Shown one piece after another: positions 1 through 10,417 of a stretch of DNA of 64,000 nucleotides (its first letter is position 1; each line of letters opens with the position of its first letter). Under the pieces are notes generated by a model. It saw only the letters and a list, made by a program, of their open reading frames with translations. It searched no databases and had not been told where the DNA came from. The position numbers and the translations under genes were made by a program. Source of the DNA: DATMER01 sp035556715 (GTDB lineage: Bacteria > Acidobacteriota > Thermoanaerobaculia > Multivoradales > UBA5704); NCBI GenBank assembly GCA_035556715.1, contig DATMER010000077.1, positions 4,225 to 68,224 of the forward strand, read 5' to 3'.

Positions 1-1153
1 GGCTGATCTCGGCGGGATTGTCGTCCACGAAGACCAGGCTGTCGGTGCCGATGTTGAGCGCCGCAGCGATCTTCTTCAGGCCCTGGTGCTTGGGGTCCCA
101 GCAGATCTCGGCCGCCGCGAAGTCAGCGAGCTTGAGCGGGATCTCCGGCCGGCTGTCGAAGACCTCTACCACGTCGGCGCGGTTGTTCTTGCTGCAGACC
201 GCGAGCAGCACGCCCCGGTCCTGGAGCGCCTTGAGCTTGTGGTGGAATTCGAGGAACGCCTCGGCCTCAGGATCGCCCGTACCGATCTTGATGCCGGAGG
301 GGCCGTCCTCCCCGACCACACCGCCCCAGAGAGTGTTGTCCAGGTCGAGCACCAGGCACTTCTTCCCCAGGTTGCGGACCGCCTTGACCTGGCGCACGAG
401 CTCGCCCGCCACGGTGGGGAGGAAGCCTGGGCTCCACTCCATCTTCGCCAGGTAGTACATCTTGGGGTCGAGGACCCGCTCCTTGCCGTAGCGGGAGGCG
501 AGGCGCTCCACGTCGAAGAGGCGTACCCGGGGGTTGCCCTTGAGGCGCCGCAGGAGGTCCAGGTTGAGCTCCAGGTAGAACTCGGCCTCGCCGTACTCGG
601 CCTTGGCGTCCGCCACGCCTGCGAGCGGGTACATGGGGATCGGGAAGTTACCGATCAGCAGCGTGGCCGGGAGCTTCTCCAGAGCCCGCTCGACCCAGGA
701 CTCGAGATGCGAGACGATCTCCTCGCGGAAGTTGCGGCGCTCTTCCGCGGGCATGGAGCTGAAGGTCCCTGCCAGATCGGGCCGCAGCAGACGGAGCGAG
801 AGAGCCAGGAGGACCGCGTCCGGCTGGAGCTGAACGAGCGGGGAGGCGTCGTCGAGCACCTCCTGCACGTATTGCCCGAACTTCCCGATGTAGGAGGCGG
901 TCCGCAGCCCTTCGCGGGCGCAGTGGACGTCCACATAGCGCGGCAGGAGGTCGAGCGTGAAGTTGCCCAGGTAGGCGATCTTGATATCAGCCTGGCTCTG
1001 CCGAGCATGAAGGGCCTTGGAGAGCAGGCCGTAGTCATTGGCCGTGAGCTTCTCCAAGTCGACCGAAGCCATCGCGGCCCGGAGGCCCTGCGCAGCGCCC
1101 AGGCCGTCAGCGATGGCTCTGGTGTCGAGCTTCGAGTCTCGCGGTCTGTCCAT
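1..1153 (-). CDS. FkbH-like HAD-IIIC phosphatase/acyl-transfer protein (3'-truncated by window edge)
   Basis: 384 codons are visible and the C-terminus lies beyond position 1. From about residue 270 the HAD motif DLDNTLWGG is followed by a VVGEDG stretch, which is characteristic of the FkbH family; a later DDNPAE matches the family's acidic second motif. The N-terminal ~250 residues resemble the SGNH-like region usually fused to FkbH. Known relatives dephosphorylate and load C3 units such as glyceryl onto acyl carrier proteins, and they also occur in exopolysaccharide clusters. I chose ATG 1153 because GAGAGGAGAGA lies just upstream; this makes it overlap the preceding glycosyltransferase gene by 47 bases. 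An in-frame ATG at 1072 is the alternative but has a poor ribosome site. It is the last visible gene of the polysaccharide operon, so a role in acyl modification of the polymer is inference. Confidence 0.8.
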   Translation of the reverse strand, partial: MDRPRDSKLDTRAIADGLGAAQGLRAAMASVDLEKLTANDYGLLSKALHARQSQADIKIAYLGNFTLDLLPRYVDVHCAREGLRTASYIGKFGQYVQEVLDDASPLVQLQPDAVLLALSLRLLRPDLAGTFSSMPAEERRNFREEIVSHLESWVERALEKLPATLLIGNFPIPMYPLAGVADAKAEYGEAEFYLELNLDLLRRLKGNPRVRLFDVERLASRYGKERVLDPKMYYLAKMEWSPGFLPTVAGELVRQVKAVRNLGKKCLVLDLDNTLWGGVVGEDGPSGIKIGTGDPEAEAFLEFHHKLKALQDRGVLLAVCSKNNRADVVEVFDSRPEIPLKLADFAAAEICWDPKHQGLKKIAAALNIGTDSLVFVDDNPAEIS

Positions 1154-2294
1154 CACGTCTCTCCTCTCGAATCCTCTCCTCGACGGAATCATAGAAACGC
1201 AGGAGCTTGCCCGCGAACGCCTCCCGGGTGAGCTCCCGTTGCGCGTAGTCTTTCGCGGCTTTTGCGAGCCTCTCCCGCAGCGCGCCATCGCGCAGCAGCT
1301 CGGAGAGCGCCCGCCCCATCGCCTCGGGCTCGGGATCGGCCAACATGGCGATGTCGCCGGTCAGCACCTGGGTGTGGGTCGGCAGCCGGGTGGCGAGCAC
1401 GGGCCGGCCGGAGTCCAGGTAAGAGTAGACCTTCATGGGCGTGTTGTCGCCGTGGATGCGTGGCGAGACCAGCACCGTGGCGCGGCGCAGGTAGGTGCCG
1501 AGGCGCTCCACCGGACGGGGTCCCAGGAAATGAACGCTTTTCGCGATGCCGAGCTCTTCCGCCCGGCCGCGGTAGTGCCGCAGGGACTCCTCGTCCCCGC
1601 CAATCACAACCAGCTTCGAACCCTCCACCCGCGTGAAGGATTCGAGGAGCAGATCGATTCCCTGGTAGCGCTGGAGGTTGCCGACGTACATGGCGACCGG
1701 GCCGTCCGGAACATCGTCCGCCTCTCCCTCGCCTTCCAGCAGGCTGACGTCCTCGATGCGAGCGATGAGTCCCCCGGGATGACAGGCGCGGGCCTGGTCC
1801 TCCAGCGACTTGCAGACCGCGAGCGTGGCCACGCTGCCGCGGACCGCCGCGTTCTCGAAACCTTCCAGCACTCTTCGCAGCCGGCCGAGGAACGCGAACT
1901 TGTCGATCATCTGCCGCGCCAGCCCCGAGTCCATGTCGTAGACGTAGGGCACCTTGAAGATCCAGCGGGCGAGGAGAGCCATGAAGGCCGACTCCTCCAC
2001 CGCGTGGACTACGTCGTAACGGCCCCGGCGTGCCATCTTGAGGGTGGTCAGGAGCATCACGGCGTCGCTCGCCAGCTTCTTGAGCGAGAAGCCGGGCTGG
2101 ACGTTGCGCACGAACGGGAGCCGCGGGATGCGCCGGATGCGGCAGCCCGGGATCTGGAGGTCGTCACCCTCGGAGAAGGTGAGCACGTCGATCTCGTGGC
2201 CGTGCCCCGCCAGCACCTCCAGGAGCATCTTCTCGGCAATGGGCGTGCCCCGCTGCTGAAAGAAGGGATGAGGGGCGAGGAGGAGGATCCTCAC
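1107..2294 (-). CDS. Glycosyltransferase family 4 (GT-B)
   Basis: 395 aa. The N-terminus RILLLAPHPFF is the usual beta-strand opening of GT-B enzymes. The C-terminal half has the donor-site features: AMYVGNLQRYQGID, then an SPR..GDNTPMKVYSYL segment and a following acidic/Gly-rich stretch typical of GT4. It should transfer a sugar from a nucleotide donor to the lipid-linked repeat unit at the cytoplasmic face. I set the start at GTG 2294, which overlaps the TGA of the upstream membrane gene in a GTGA junction; a longer frame upstream is only overlap with that gene. It is translationally coupled in the XrtA exopolysaccharide operon. The sugar specificity cannot be read from the sequence. Confidence 0.82.
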   Translation of the reverse strand: MRILLLAPHPFFQQRGTPIAEKMLLEVLAGHGHEIDVLTFSEGDDLQIPGCRIRRIPRLPFVRNVQPGFSLKKLASDAVMLLTTLKMARRGRYDVVHAVEESAFMALLARWIFKVPYVYDMDSGLARQMIDKFAFLGRLRRVLEGFENAAVRGSVATLAVCKSLEDQARACHPGGLIARIEDVSLLEGEGEADDVPDGPVAMYVGNLQRYQGIDLLLESFTRVEGSKLVVIGGDEESLRHYRGRAEELGIAKSVHFLGPRPVERLGTYLRRATVLVSPRIHGDNTPMKVYSYLDSGRPVLATRLPTHTQVLTGDIAMLADPEPEAMGRALSELLRDGALRERLAKAAKDYAQRELTREAFAGKLLRFYDSVEERIREERRDGQTARLEARHQSHR

Positions 2295-3282
2295 GGCACG
2301 GCCTCCTCCGCGACTTGCCCGGCTTGGCGAGATCCCCGGTGAGGCCCCCGATGAGACCAGGCGTAGATCGCACCGCCGGCCAGGGCATGGAGCAGCACCA
2401 GACCGTAATCGAGCCACGCCACGGCCACCCCCTTCGCGCTCGCCACTCCAAACGCCACGAAGAAGAAGGCCCAGACGTTCTCACGCACGCCGATGGCGTT
2501 GATCGAGACCGGGATCATCATCACGAAGACCGCCAGCGGCACGATCAGGAAGAAGTACGGCAGCGGGATCGGCACGTGCAGGGCCTTCGAAAGGAGCCAG
2601 CCGTTCAGCACCACCAGGGTCTGGAGGACCAGCGAGTAGCCGAAGGCTTGCGCGAGAACCATGCCCTTGCCCTGGAAGGCGAAGATGGCGTCCGAAATCT
2701 TTTTGAAGCGAGGCCCCAGCCGCGCCAGCAGATCCGGCGCGCGCCGCGAAGGCAGGAAGAGCAGCGCGGCCGCGAGCGCCATCACCGCCGCTCCTCCGGC
2801 CACCCAGCCGAAGAGCTCCGGCACCTCGTCGGTGAGATGGCCTGAGAGGAAGAGCCCGACGCCCGCGAAGAGCATCAGGGCCAGGAGCCCGATGAAACGG
2901 TCGACCACGACGATCCCGACGGCCGAGGCGCGGCCGATGCCGGAGCGGGCGGTGTCATAGGCGCGGACCGCGTCGCCGCCGATCGTAGACGGCAGGAGGT
3001 TGTTGAAGAATACCCCGACCAGGAACGACCTCACCAGGAACCCGAACGGGGCATCCCCTCCCTGGCTGCGGATCAGCAGGCGCCAGCGGGAGACGCTCGA
3101 CCAGTAGCCCAGCGGGGTCAGGGCCAGGGCAAGCAGGATAAAGCGGATATCCGCGGAACGGAAGGCTTCGAGCACCTCGCGGATCGGCGTTCTGCTCAGG
3201 ACCCAGGCGATCAGGGCGGCGGACACCGCCACCCGCAGGAGTATCGGCGCCATGGCGATGCGGGACTTTCCCATCACGCCCA

Positions 3283-3283
<1 letters not shown>
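2291..3283 (-). CDS. Lysylphosphatidylglycerol synthase TM-region / flippase-like integral membrane protein
   Basis: 330 aa and mostly hydrophobic, with about eight membrane segments. It has the pattern of the LPG_synthase_TM (UPF0104/AglD-like) family, for example NNLLPSTIGGDAVRAY near residue 90 and the VSINAIGVRENVWAFFF region near residue 245; the PxxxGG and xGxRE signatures are visible. Family members are membrane proteins of lipid or polyprenol-sugar handling. Within this operon a role in moving or processing a lipid-linked sugar is plausible but unproven. The ATG at 3283 overlaps the TGA of the asparagine synthase-like gene (TGATG). A second in-frame ATG at 3274 is equally usable. Confidence 0.75.
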
Positions 3284-5238
<1,955 letters not shown>

Positions 5239-5259
5239 GCAGCTCTCCCGGCTCCGGCC

Positions 5260-6315
5260 TCAGGACGCGGCCCCGCCCGCGGCCCGCTGATCGGCCGGCG
5301 GCGGCACGACGGTCGGCCGCGCCTCCGCGGGCCGGGGCGCCTCGCGGGGCGACGTGCCGCGGATGACCTCGGCCACCTGGTACTCGCGGACGTTGCGGGC
5401 GTGGGTGAAGATGATGATCTCGCCGACCAGCCCCAGGGAGAGAGTCTGCACCCCGAGCACCATCAGCAGCACCCCCAGCAGCAGGACCGGACGGTCCGCG
5501 AGCCCCTGGTCCATCAAGAGCCTCTGCGCCACGGCAACGAGGTCGACGAAGAATCCGAGCGCAAACAGGGCCGTGCCGAGCAGGCCGAAGAAGCGCAACG
5601 GCGTGCGCGTGAACTTGGTGAGGAAGAAGACGGTGAGGATGTCCAGCAGCCGTCCCAGATAGACGCCGGTTCCGTAGTAGCGGGTGCCGCGGTCTTCGTT
5701 GCGCTGCGGGAGCGGGACCTCGGTCACCGAGAAGCCCCGGTTCAGCGCCAGCAGCGGGATGAAGCGATGGAGCCCGCCGTAGAGGTTGAGCTCGGTCGCC
5801 ACGCGCCGCTTCATCAGCTTGAAGCCGCAGCTGACGTCGTTGAAGCGGGTGCCGGTGAGCCGGCCCACGAACGAGTGGAACAGCCGCGACTGGAGGCGGT
5901 TGAAGAAGGAGTCGATCCGCGGATGACGGCGCCCGGCCACGAGGTCGGCGCCCGCGTCGAGGGCCTCGAACGCGGAGGCGAGGCCGTGCGGATCGACCTG
6001 GAAGTACGAGGCTAGGGTCAGGACCTTCTCGCCCCGCGCCCGCTCCAAGCCGATCGTGAGCGCCGCGGACTCGCCGAACGCGCCGCCCAGGATGACGATC
6101 ACGATCTCGCTTTCCACCAGGCTCTGCAGCTCCCGCAGCACCGGCAGGCAGCCGCGCTGGCTCTCGTCGACCACGAAGATGAACTCGAACGTCTTTCCCA
6201 GCCTCTCCAGCCCGGCTGCGAACTCGTTATGGAGCTGGCGCAGATCACCCACACGCTCGACGATGGGAATGACCACGGAAACATCCGGCTCTCCGCGCAG
6301 CCTGTTCCTTCTCAT
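5260..6315 (-). CDS. GT2 (DPM1/ArnC-like) glycosyltransferase with degenerate catalytic motifs
   Basis: 351 aa. The fold is clearly that of the next gene upstream: a GT-A domain followed by two C-terminal membrane segments (about 225-250 and 265-290) and a cytosolic tail. But the nucleotide-binding DDGS is replaced by VDES (residues 49-52), and the metal-binding position that reads LDGDLQNDP in the neighbour reads LASYFQVDP here (101-109), so both acidic residues of the DxD-type motif are lost. The remaining domain is well conserved, including a FNDVSCGFKL segment. ATGA overlap with the upstream paralogue implies coupled translation. It may be a catalytically inactive partner of that enzyme; retained activity with altered chemistry is the alternative. 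Confidence 0.8.
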   Translation of the reverse strand: MRRNRLRGEPDVSVVIPIVERVGDLRQLHNEFAAGLERLGKTFEFIFVVDESQRGCLPVLRELQSLVESEIVIVILGGAFGESAALTIGLERARGEKVLTLASYFQVDPHGLASAFEALDAGADLVAGRRHPRIDSFFNRLQSRLFHSFVGRLTGTRFNDVSCGFKLMKRRVATELNLYGGLHRFIPLLALNRGFSVTEVPLPQRNEDRGTRYYGTGVYLGRLLDILTVFFLTKFTRTPLRFFGLLGTALFALGFFVDLVAVAQRLLMDQGLADRPVLLLGVLLMVLGVQTLSLGLVGEIIIFTHARNVREYQVAEVIRGTSPREAPRPAEARPTVVPPPADQRAAGGAAS

Positions 6316-7262
6316 GACTCTTTACCTCCGGTCTCGACGGTTGCCAGGACCGCTTCTGTCTCTTTGAAATCTCCAACCTTGACCACCAGCTCCGCGAAGA
6401 ACCCGATCACGATCAGGTGAGCGAACGCGAAGGCGAAGAGGATGGTCGCCGCCGGCAGGACCAGCGGATAGTCGTTGTGAGGCGTCCAGACATAATGAAC
6501 GTACACACTCGTGGCCAATGCGAGCAGCGTGCCCACGAGGAAGGGCAGGCTGAGCAGTCCGAACCAGAGCGCGGGACGCGTGATGAAGCCGAGCAGCATC
6601 TTCACCGTCAGGAGGTCCAGGAAAACCTTCCAGATCCGGGAAATGCCGTACTTGCTCTTGCCGAACTGCCGCGCCCGGTGGTTGACCACGACCTCCTTGG
6701 TGCGGCAGCCCGAGAGCGACATCATCGGCGCCAGGAAACGGTGCATCTCGGCATAGAGGCTGGCCTTGCGCACCACCTCCAGGCGATAGGCCTTGAGCGT
6801 GCAGCCGTTGTCGTGGATCTCGGTGCCGGTGAGCTTGCCGATCAGCCAGTTCGCGGCCATGGAAGGCAGGCGGCGAGAGATCATCTTGTCCTGCCGGTTC
6901 TTCCGCCAGCCGGACACGACGTCGTACCCCTCTTCGATGTGCCGGAGCAGAAGACCGAAATCGTTCGGGTCGTTCTGCAGGTCGCCGTCGAGCGTGATGA
7001 TCACGTCGCCGCGAGCCTGATCGAAGCCGGCCTGGAGCGCGGCCGTCTGTCCGTAGTTGCGGCGGAAGCGGACGACTTTCACCCGCGGGTCGCGCTCGCA
7101 GATCCCCCGCAGCTTCTCGGCCGTGCGGTCGCGGCTGCCGTCGTCCACCAGGATCAGCTCGTACTCGCGGCCGAGGTGCTCGGCGGCCACGGTGACCTCG
7201 CGGTGGAGCGCGTCCACGCTCTCTTCTTCGTTGTAAAGCGGGATGACGATGGAGACGTCCAT
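6312..7262 (-). CDS. Glycosyltransferase family 2, DPM1/ArnC-like, membrane anchored
   Basis: 316 aa. SIVIPLYNEEES opens the GT-A domain; the DDGS motif is at residues 40-43 and LDGDLQNDP at 91-99 with the metal-binding aspartates present. HDNGCTLKAY near 150 matches polyprenyl-phosphate glycosyltransferases. Two membrane helices follow at about 235-255 and 272-295. Relatives make polyprenyl-phosphate sugars as donors for periplasmic transferases. The gene is followed with a 4-base overlap by a paralogue that has lost these motifs. It belongs to the XrtA operon; the exact sugar is not deducible. Confidence 0.87.
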   Translation of the reverse strand: MDVSIVIPLYNEEESVDALHREVTVAAEHLGREYELILVDDGSRDRTAEKLRGICERDPRVKVVRFRRNYGQTAALQAGFDQARGDVIITLDGDLQNDPNDFGLLLRHIEEGYDVVSGWRKNRQDKMISRRLPSMAANWLIGKLTGTEIHDNGCTLKAYRLEVVRKASLYAEMHRFLAPMMSLSGCRTKEVVVNHRARQFGKSKYGISRIWKVFLDLLTVKMLLGFITRPALWFGLLSLPFLVGTLLALATSVYVHYVWTPHNDYPLVLPAATILFAFAFAHLIVIGFFAELVVKVGDFKETEAVLATVETGGKES

Positions 7263-7272
7263 GACGGCCTCT

Positions 7273-8367
7273 TCAGGGAATACTCCGGATGATCCGCGGT
7301 CCGATCAGCCTGGTCAGCGGCAGCGGCAGCTTCTGCCAGGCCCGGATCAGCATCTGGTATTTGGGATTCGCCGGGCTGACGTTGGGCAGCTCGCGCGCTT
7401 TGACCAGGTGGTACTGGTAGGCGAGCGGGACCTCCTCCATCCCCCAGCGGGCCTTGAACGCGTGCGCGCCGGTGCCCCGCTTGCTGCGGCCGAAGTCGAA
7501 GGTGCGGTAGCCGTGCTCGCGGCCCCAGCGCATGATCGACAGGTAGAGATAATCGTCCACGCCGCGCGGGCGATGGTTTCTATCGCCGCCGGCGTAGAAC
7601 GGCATCACCACATCGTGCCAGAGCAGGTTGAGCGTTGCGGCCACGGGCCGGCCCCCGTGATAGACGAAGAAGAGGTTCGTGTCCGCCGGATGGCGATCGA
7701 GGATCTCGTGCAGGAACAGGCGCGGGTAGACCGGCGTGCCGTGGTGCCGCATGCTCTGGCAGAAAAGGTTGTAGAAGAGCGGCAGCTCCTCGATGCCGGC
7801 CACGCGGTGCTCGAAGCCGGCCTTGCCCACGTAGGTCATCATCTGCCGCCGCTTGCGGTCCATTCGCTTGAGCAGAGCCTCCTCGCCTTCGGCCAGGTCG
7901 GCGCGGAAGGTGACGTAGAGGTCCTTGGTGAGCAGCTCGTCCGAAACCGGAGCCTCGGAGCGCAGCTCCAGGTAGTCGACGCCGCGGCTCTCCGCGAGCT
8001 GGCGCGCCCCGTCGAGCAGGAGGCGCGTCGCATCGTCGTCATCGGCAACGATGCCGCCGCCGATGGCAAACGGGATGGAGACCAGGGAGTGGCCGAAGAG
8101 CCGGCTCTTCAGCTCGAACATCGGCAGCACGCCGGCGATCCGCTCGCCGCGGCGGGCCAGCAGGTAGTGCGCCGGATGGCCGAAGACCCGCTCCACGAGC
8201 CAACGCCAGCCGAGTTGGTGGAAGAAGGTGGCGCCGGGGGCCTGGCGCACGTAGCGGTCCCACTTCGCCTCGAGAGCCGGCCGCAACGGCTCGACCGCCA
8301 GCGGCTCCATACGCGGGAGCGCTGTCGACGGGTGCGGCCGCTGGAAAGCGAGGGGCTCGGCGGTCAC
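7273..8367 (-). CDS. FemAB-family, XrtA/PEP-CTERM system-associated GNAT-like protein
   Basis: 364 aa from GTG 8367, which overlaps the upstream stop in a GTGA junction; ATG 8310 is the other candidate. Tandem GNAT-like folds are suggested by the segments YLELRSE, DRKRRQMMTYVGKAG, the phrase CQSMRHHGTPVYP and DFGRSKRGTGAHAFKARWG. This pattern matches the FemAB-like family (TIGR03019 type) that accompanies exosortase A loci. FemAB enzymes transfer aminoacyl groups from tRNA to peptidoglycan; in this family the acceptor is unknown and may be the exopolysaccharide. It lies directly after the deacetylase gene, the usual order in these loci. Confidence 0.85.
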   Translation of the reverse strand: MTAEPLAFQRPHPSTALPRMEPLAVEPLRPALEAKWDRYVRQAPGATFFHQLGWRWLVERVFGHPAHYLLARRGERIAGVLPMFELKSRLFGHSLVSIPFAIGGGIVADDDDATRLLLDGARQLAESRGVDYLELRSEAPVSDELLTKDLYVTFRADLAEGEEALLKRMDRKRRQMMTYVGKAGFEHRVAGIEELPLFYNLFCQSMRHHGTPVYPRLFLHEILDRHPADTNLFFVYHGGRPVAATLNLLWHDVVMPFYAGGDRNHRPRGVDDYLYLSIMRWGREHGYRTFDFGRSKRGTGAHAFKARWGMEEVPLAYQYHLVKARELPNVSPANPKYQMLIRAWQKLPLPLTRLIGPRIIRSIP

Positions 8368-9194
8368 AGGCCCAGGACCTCGCGGCAGGAGGTGAAGCAA
8401 TACTCGGAGAAGAGCTGCGCCAGGCGGTCTTCCGTGCGGTCCAGGTTGCGGTAGTGCCGTACGCGGGTGAGCCACTTCACCTGCTGCACCGGCTGCTCCG
8501 GGTCGATCTCCCAGGGGTGGATGTAGACGATCGCCGGCCGCCGCTCGGAGAGGTTCAGCCGCCGCATGCCCCAGTGGATGAAGCCGAGCGGGAAGTGCCG
8601 GAGGTAGCCTCCGCCGACGAACGGCAGGTTCATGCCCGCGAGGCGGACGGTGGAAATCGGGAACTCCTGCAGGGCCGAGCCGTTCGAGCCCCGCACCGGC
8701 CGCGGGAAGCGGGGGAAGTCGGGGATGCCGTAGCGGTCGTGGTGGATCGGGAAGATGCTCGAGTCGTAGCGGAAGCCCTCCTCGAGCAGGACGTCCATGG
8801 CCCACAGGGTCTCGCGGACGATGGAGTAGTTCGGAGCGCGGTAGCCGATCACCTCGACTCCGGCCACGTCCTCGATGGTGCGCTTGGAGCGCCGGACGTC
8901 GGCGCGGAACTCCGCGGGGGTCATGGTGGTGACCCGGCGGTGGTCCTGGCCGTGGGTGCCGAGCTCGTGTCCGGCGGCCCGGATGTCCCGGATCAGCCCC
9001 GGCCAGCGCTCCGCCACCCAGCCCAGGGTGAAGAAGGTGCCCTGGACGCCATGCTTCGCGCACAGGTCGAGAAGCCGGTGCGTGTTGCGCTCCACCCTCG
9101 GCTCGAACTGCCCCCACCGCTCCCGCGGGCAGGCCTTCTCGAACGCGCCCACCTGGAAGTAGTCCTCGACGTCAACCGAAAACGCGTTCAGCAC
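8364..9194 (-). CDS. Polysaccharide deacetylase, XrtA/PEP-CTERM system type (NodB domain + DUF3473)
   Basis: 276 aa. The NodB metal triad is visible as SVDVEDYF (Asp11) and THGQDH (His81, His85), followed by YRAPNYSI. The C-terminal stretch with IHPWEIDPEQP belongs to DUF3473, which marks the exosortase-associated subfamily (TIGR03006 type). It should remove N-acetyl groups from the exported polymer. Initiation at GTG 9194 is supported by GGGAGAGGTGA upstream; this overlaps the previous gene by 7 bases. There is no clear signal peptide, as is usual for this subfamily. Confidence 0.88.
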   Translation of the reverse strand: MLNAFSVDVEDYFQVGAFEKACPRERWGQFEPRVERNTHRLLDLCAKHGVQGTFFTLGWVAERWPGLIRDIRAAGHELGTHGQDHRRVTTMTPAEFRADVRRSKRTIEDVAGVEVIGYRAPNYSIVRETLWAMDVLLEEGFRYDSSIFPIHHDRYGIPDFPRFPRPVRGSNGSALQEFPISTVRLAGMNLPFVGGGYLRHFPLGFIHWGMRRLNLSERRPAIVYIHPWEIDPEQPVQQVKWLTRVRHYRNLDRTEDRLAQLFSEYCFTSCREVLGL

Positions 9195-10417
9195 GATCTC
9201 ACCTCTCCCAAGGGAACGACAGCGCGCTGCTGATCCTTTACCCGGGCCACCAACTCCTCCACCCGCCGGGCGTTCTCCTCCCAAAGGTAACCGCGCTCGA
9301 AGATCCGCCGGCGGGCCGCCTCTCCCAGGCGCCGCCGGAGCTCCGCGTCGCGCGCGAGCTCGAGCACCGAGTCGCGCAGATCCTCTGTGCAAGGGTTGGG
9401 CCCTCCCGGACAGAGGACCGCGGTCTCCCCGTCCGTTAGGAGCTCGCGCACGTTGTCCGAGCCGGGCGCGACGATGGGCCGGCCGGCCGCCATGTACTCG
9501 ATGATCTTCATGGGACAGGCGTACGAGGTGACCGCCGGCTGGACCGCGATGTCGAAGGCCGCCAGCGCCGACTCGATCTCGCCGCGGGGCACCGAGCCGC
9601 AGAGGAAGACCCAGTCTTCCAGGCCCAGGTCCGAGCGCATCTTGCGCAGTGACGCCATGGCAGGGCCGTCGCCCGCAAGCACCAGGTGGATGCCGGCCTC
9701 ACGCCACTCCGGGCTGGCCGCGGCTTCGATCATCCGCTCAAGCCCGTGCCAGGCGCGGAACCAGCCGATGAAACCGGCGACCAGAGCGTGCTCCGGGATG
9801 CCTAGGCCGCGGCGGAAGGCGGATCCGTCGCCGTTCGATCCAAACTCGCGGCGCACGCCGTTGGGCATGACCACGACCTTGCCCGGGGGGACACCCTCCT
9901 CTTCCAGGATTCTGGCGAGGACCCGAGTAACCGCGATGGTCACATCCGCGTCGGTGCACAGCTTGCGCTCGATCAAGCGCGTGAGCCGTTGAAAGAAAAG
10001 CCCGTCATGCTCCGCTTTTTCCAACGCCAGGGGGGAGTTCACCTCCAGGACGAAGGGCACCCTGTGGCGCTTCGCGGCCAGAAGGCCGGCGAAGGTGTTG
10101 GCGGCGTAGCGCTCGTATACGAAGTCCGGGCGGAGCTGGCGGATGGCCCGCGACATGCGGCGATAGGCCACCAGGTTGTACGCGTGCTCCATGGCCTCCT
10201 TCGCGGGCAGGGGCAGGCTGCCGGCGATCCGGGACGCGAGCCCCGCGAGCCCCCGCGCCGAGCCGCCGGTCTCGTCCGCCTTCGCCTCGGCCCCGGCTTC
10301 GACGAGGGCCACCTCGACGACCTCGTGGCCGCGGTTGCGGAACGCGCGCTGGATCTCCGAGATGTGGATGCCCTGCGCATCGCCGGCCCGGGTGCGGTGG
10401 TGGTAGAGGATCTTCAC
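9188..10417 (-). CDS. Glycosyltransferase family 4 (GT-B)
   Basis: 409 aa from GTG 10417 (GTGA overlap with the upstream gene; AGGGGGTGAGGGC precedes it). The N-terminus KILYHHRT..DAQGIHI is the substrate-binding Rossmann half. The donor-binding half has GFIGWFRAWHGLERMIEAA and a C-terminal PMKIIEYMAAGRPIVAP motif with the GT4 EX7E-like glutamates. It should add one sugar of the repeat unit in the cytoplasm. The upstream part overlaps a low-complexity GC-rich element (near 10418-10445), so the N-terminus of the previous protein and the spacer of this one are unusually rich in Gly/Pro/Ser codons. Confidence 0.83.
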   Translation of the reverse strand: MKILYHHRTRAGDAQGIHISEIQRAFRNRGHEVVEVALVEAGAEAKADETGGSARGLAGLASRIAGSLPLPAKEAMEHAYNLVAYRRMSRAIRQLRPDFVYERYAANTFAGLLAAKRHRVPFVLEVNSPLALEKAEHDGLFFQRLTRLIERKLCTDADVTIAVTRVLARILEEEGVPPGKVVVMPNGVRREFGSNGDGSAFRRGLGIPEHALVAGFIGWFRAWHGLERMIEAAASPEWREAGIHLVLAGDGPAMASLRKMRSDLGLEDWVFLCGSVPRGEIESALAAFDIAVQPAVTSYACPMKIIEYMAAGRPIVAPGSDNVRELLTDGETAVLCPGGPNPCTEDLRDSVLELARDAELRRRLGEAARRRIFERGYLWEENARRVEELVARVKDQQRAVVPLGEVRSC

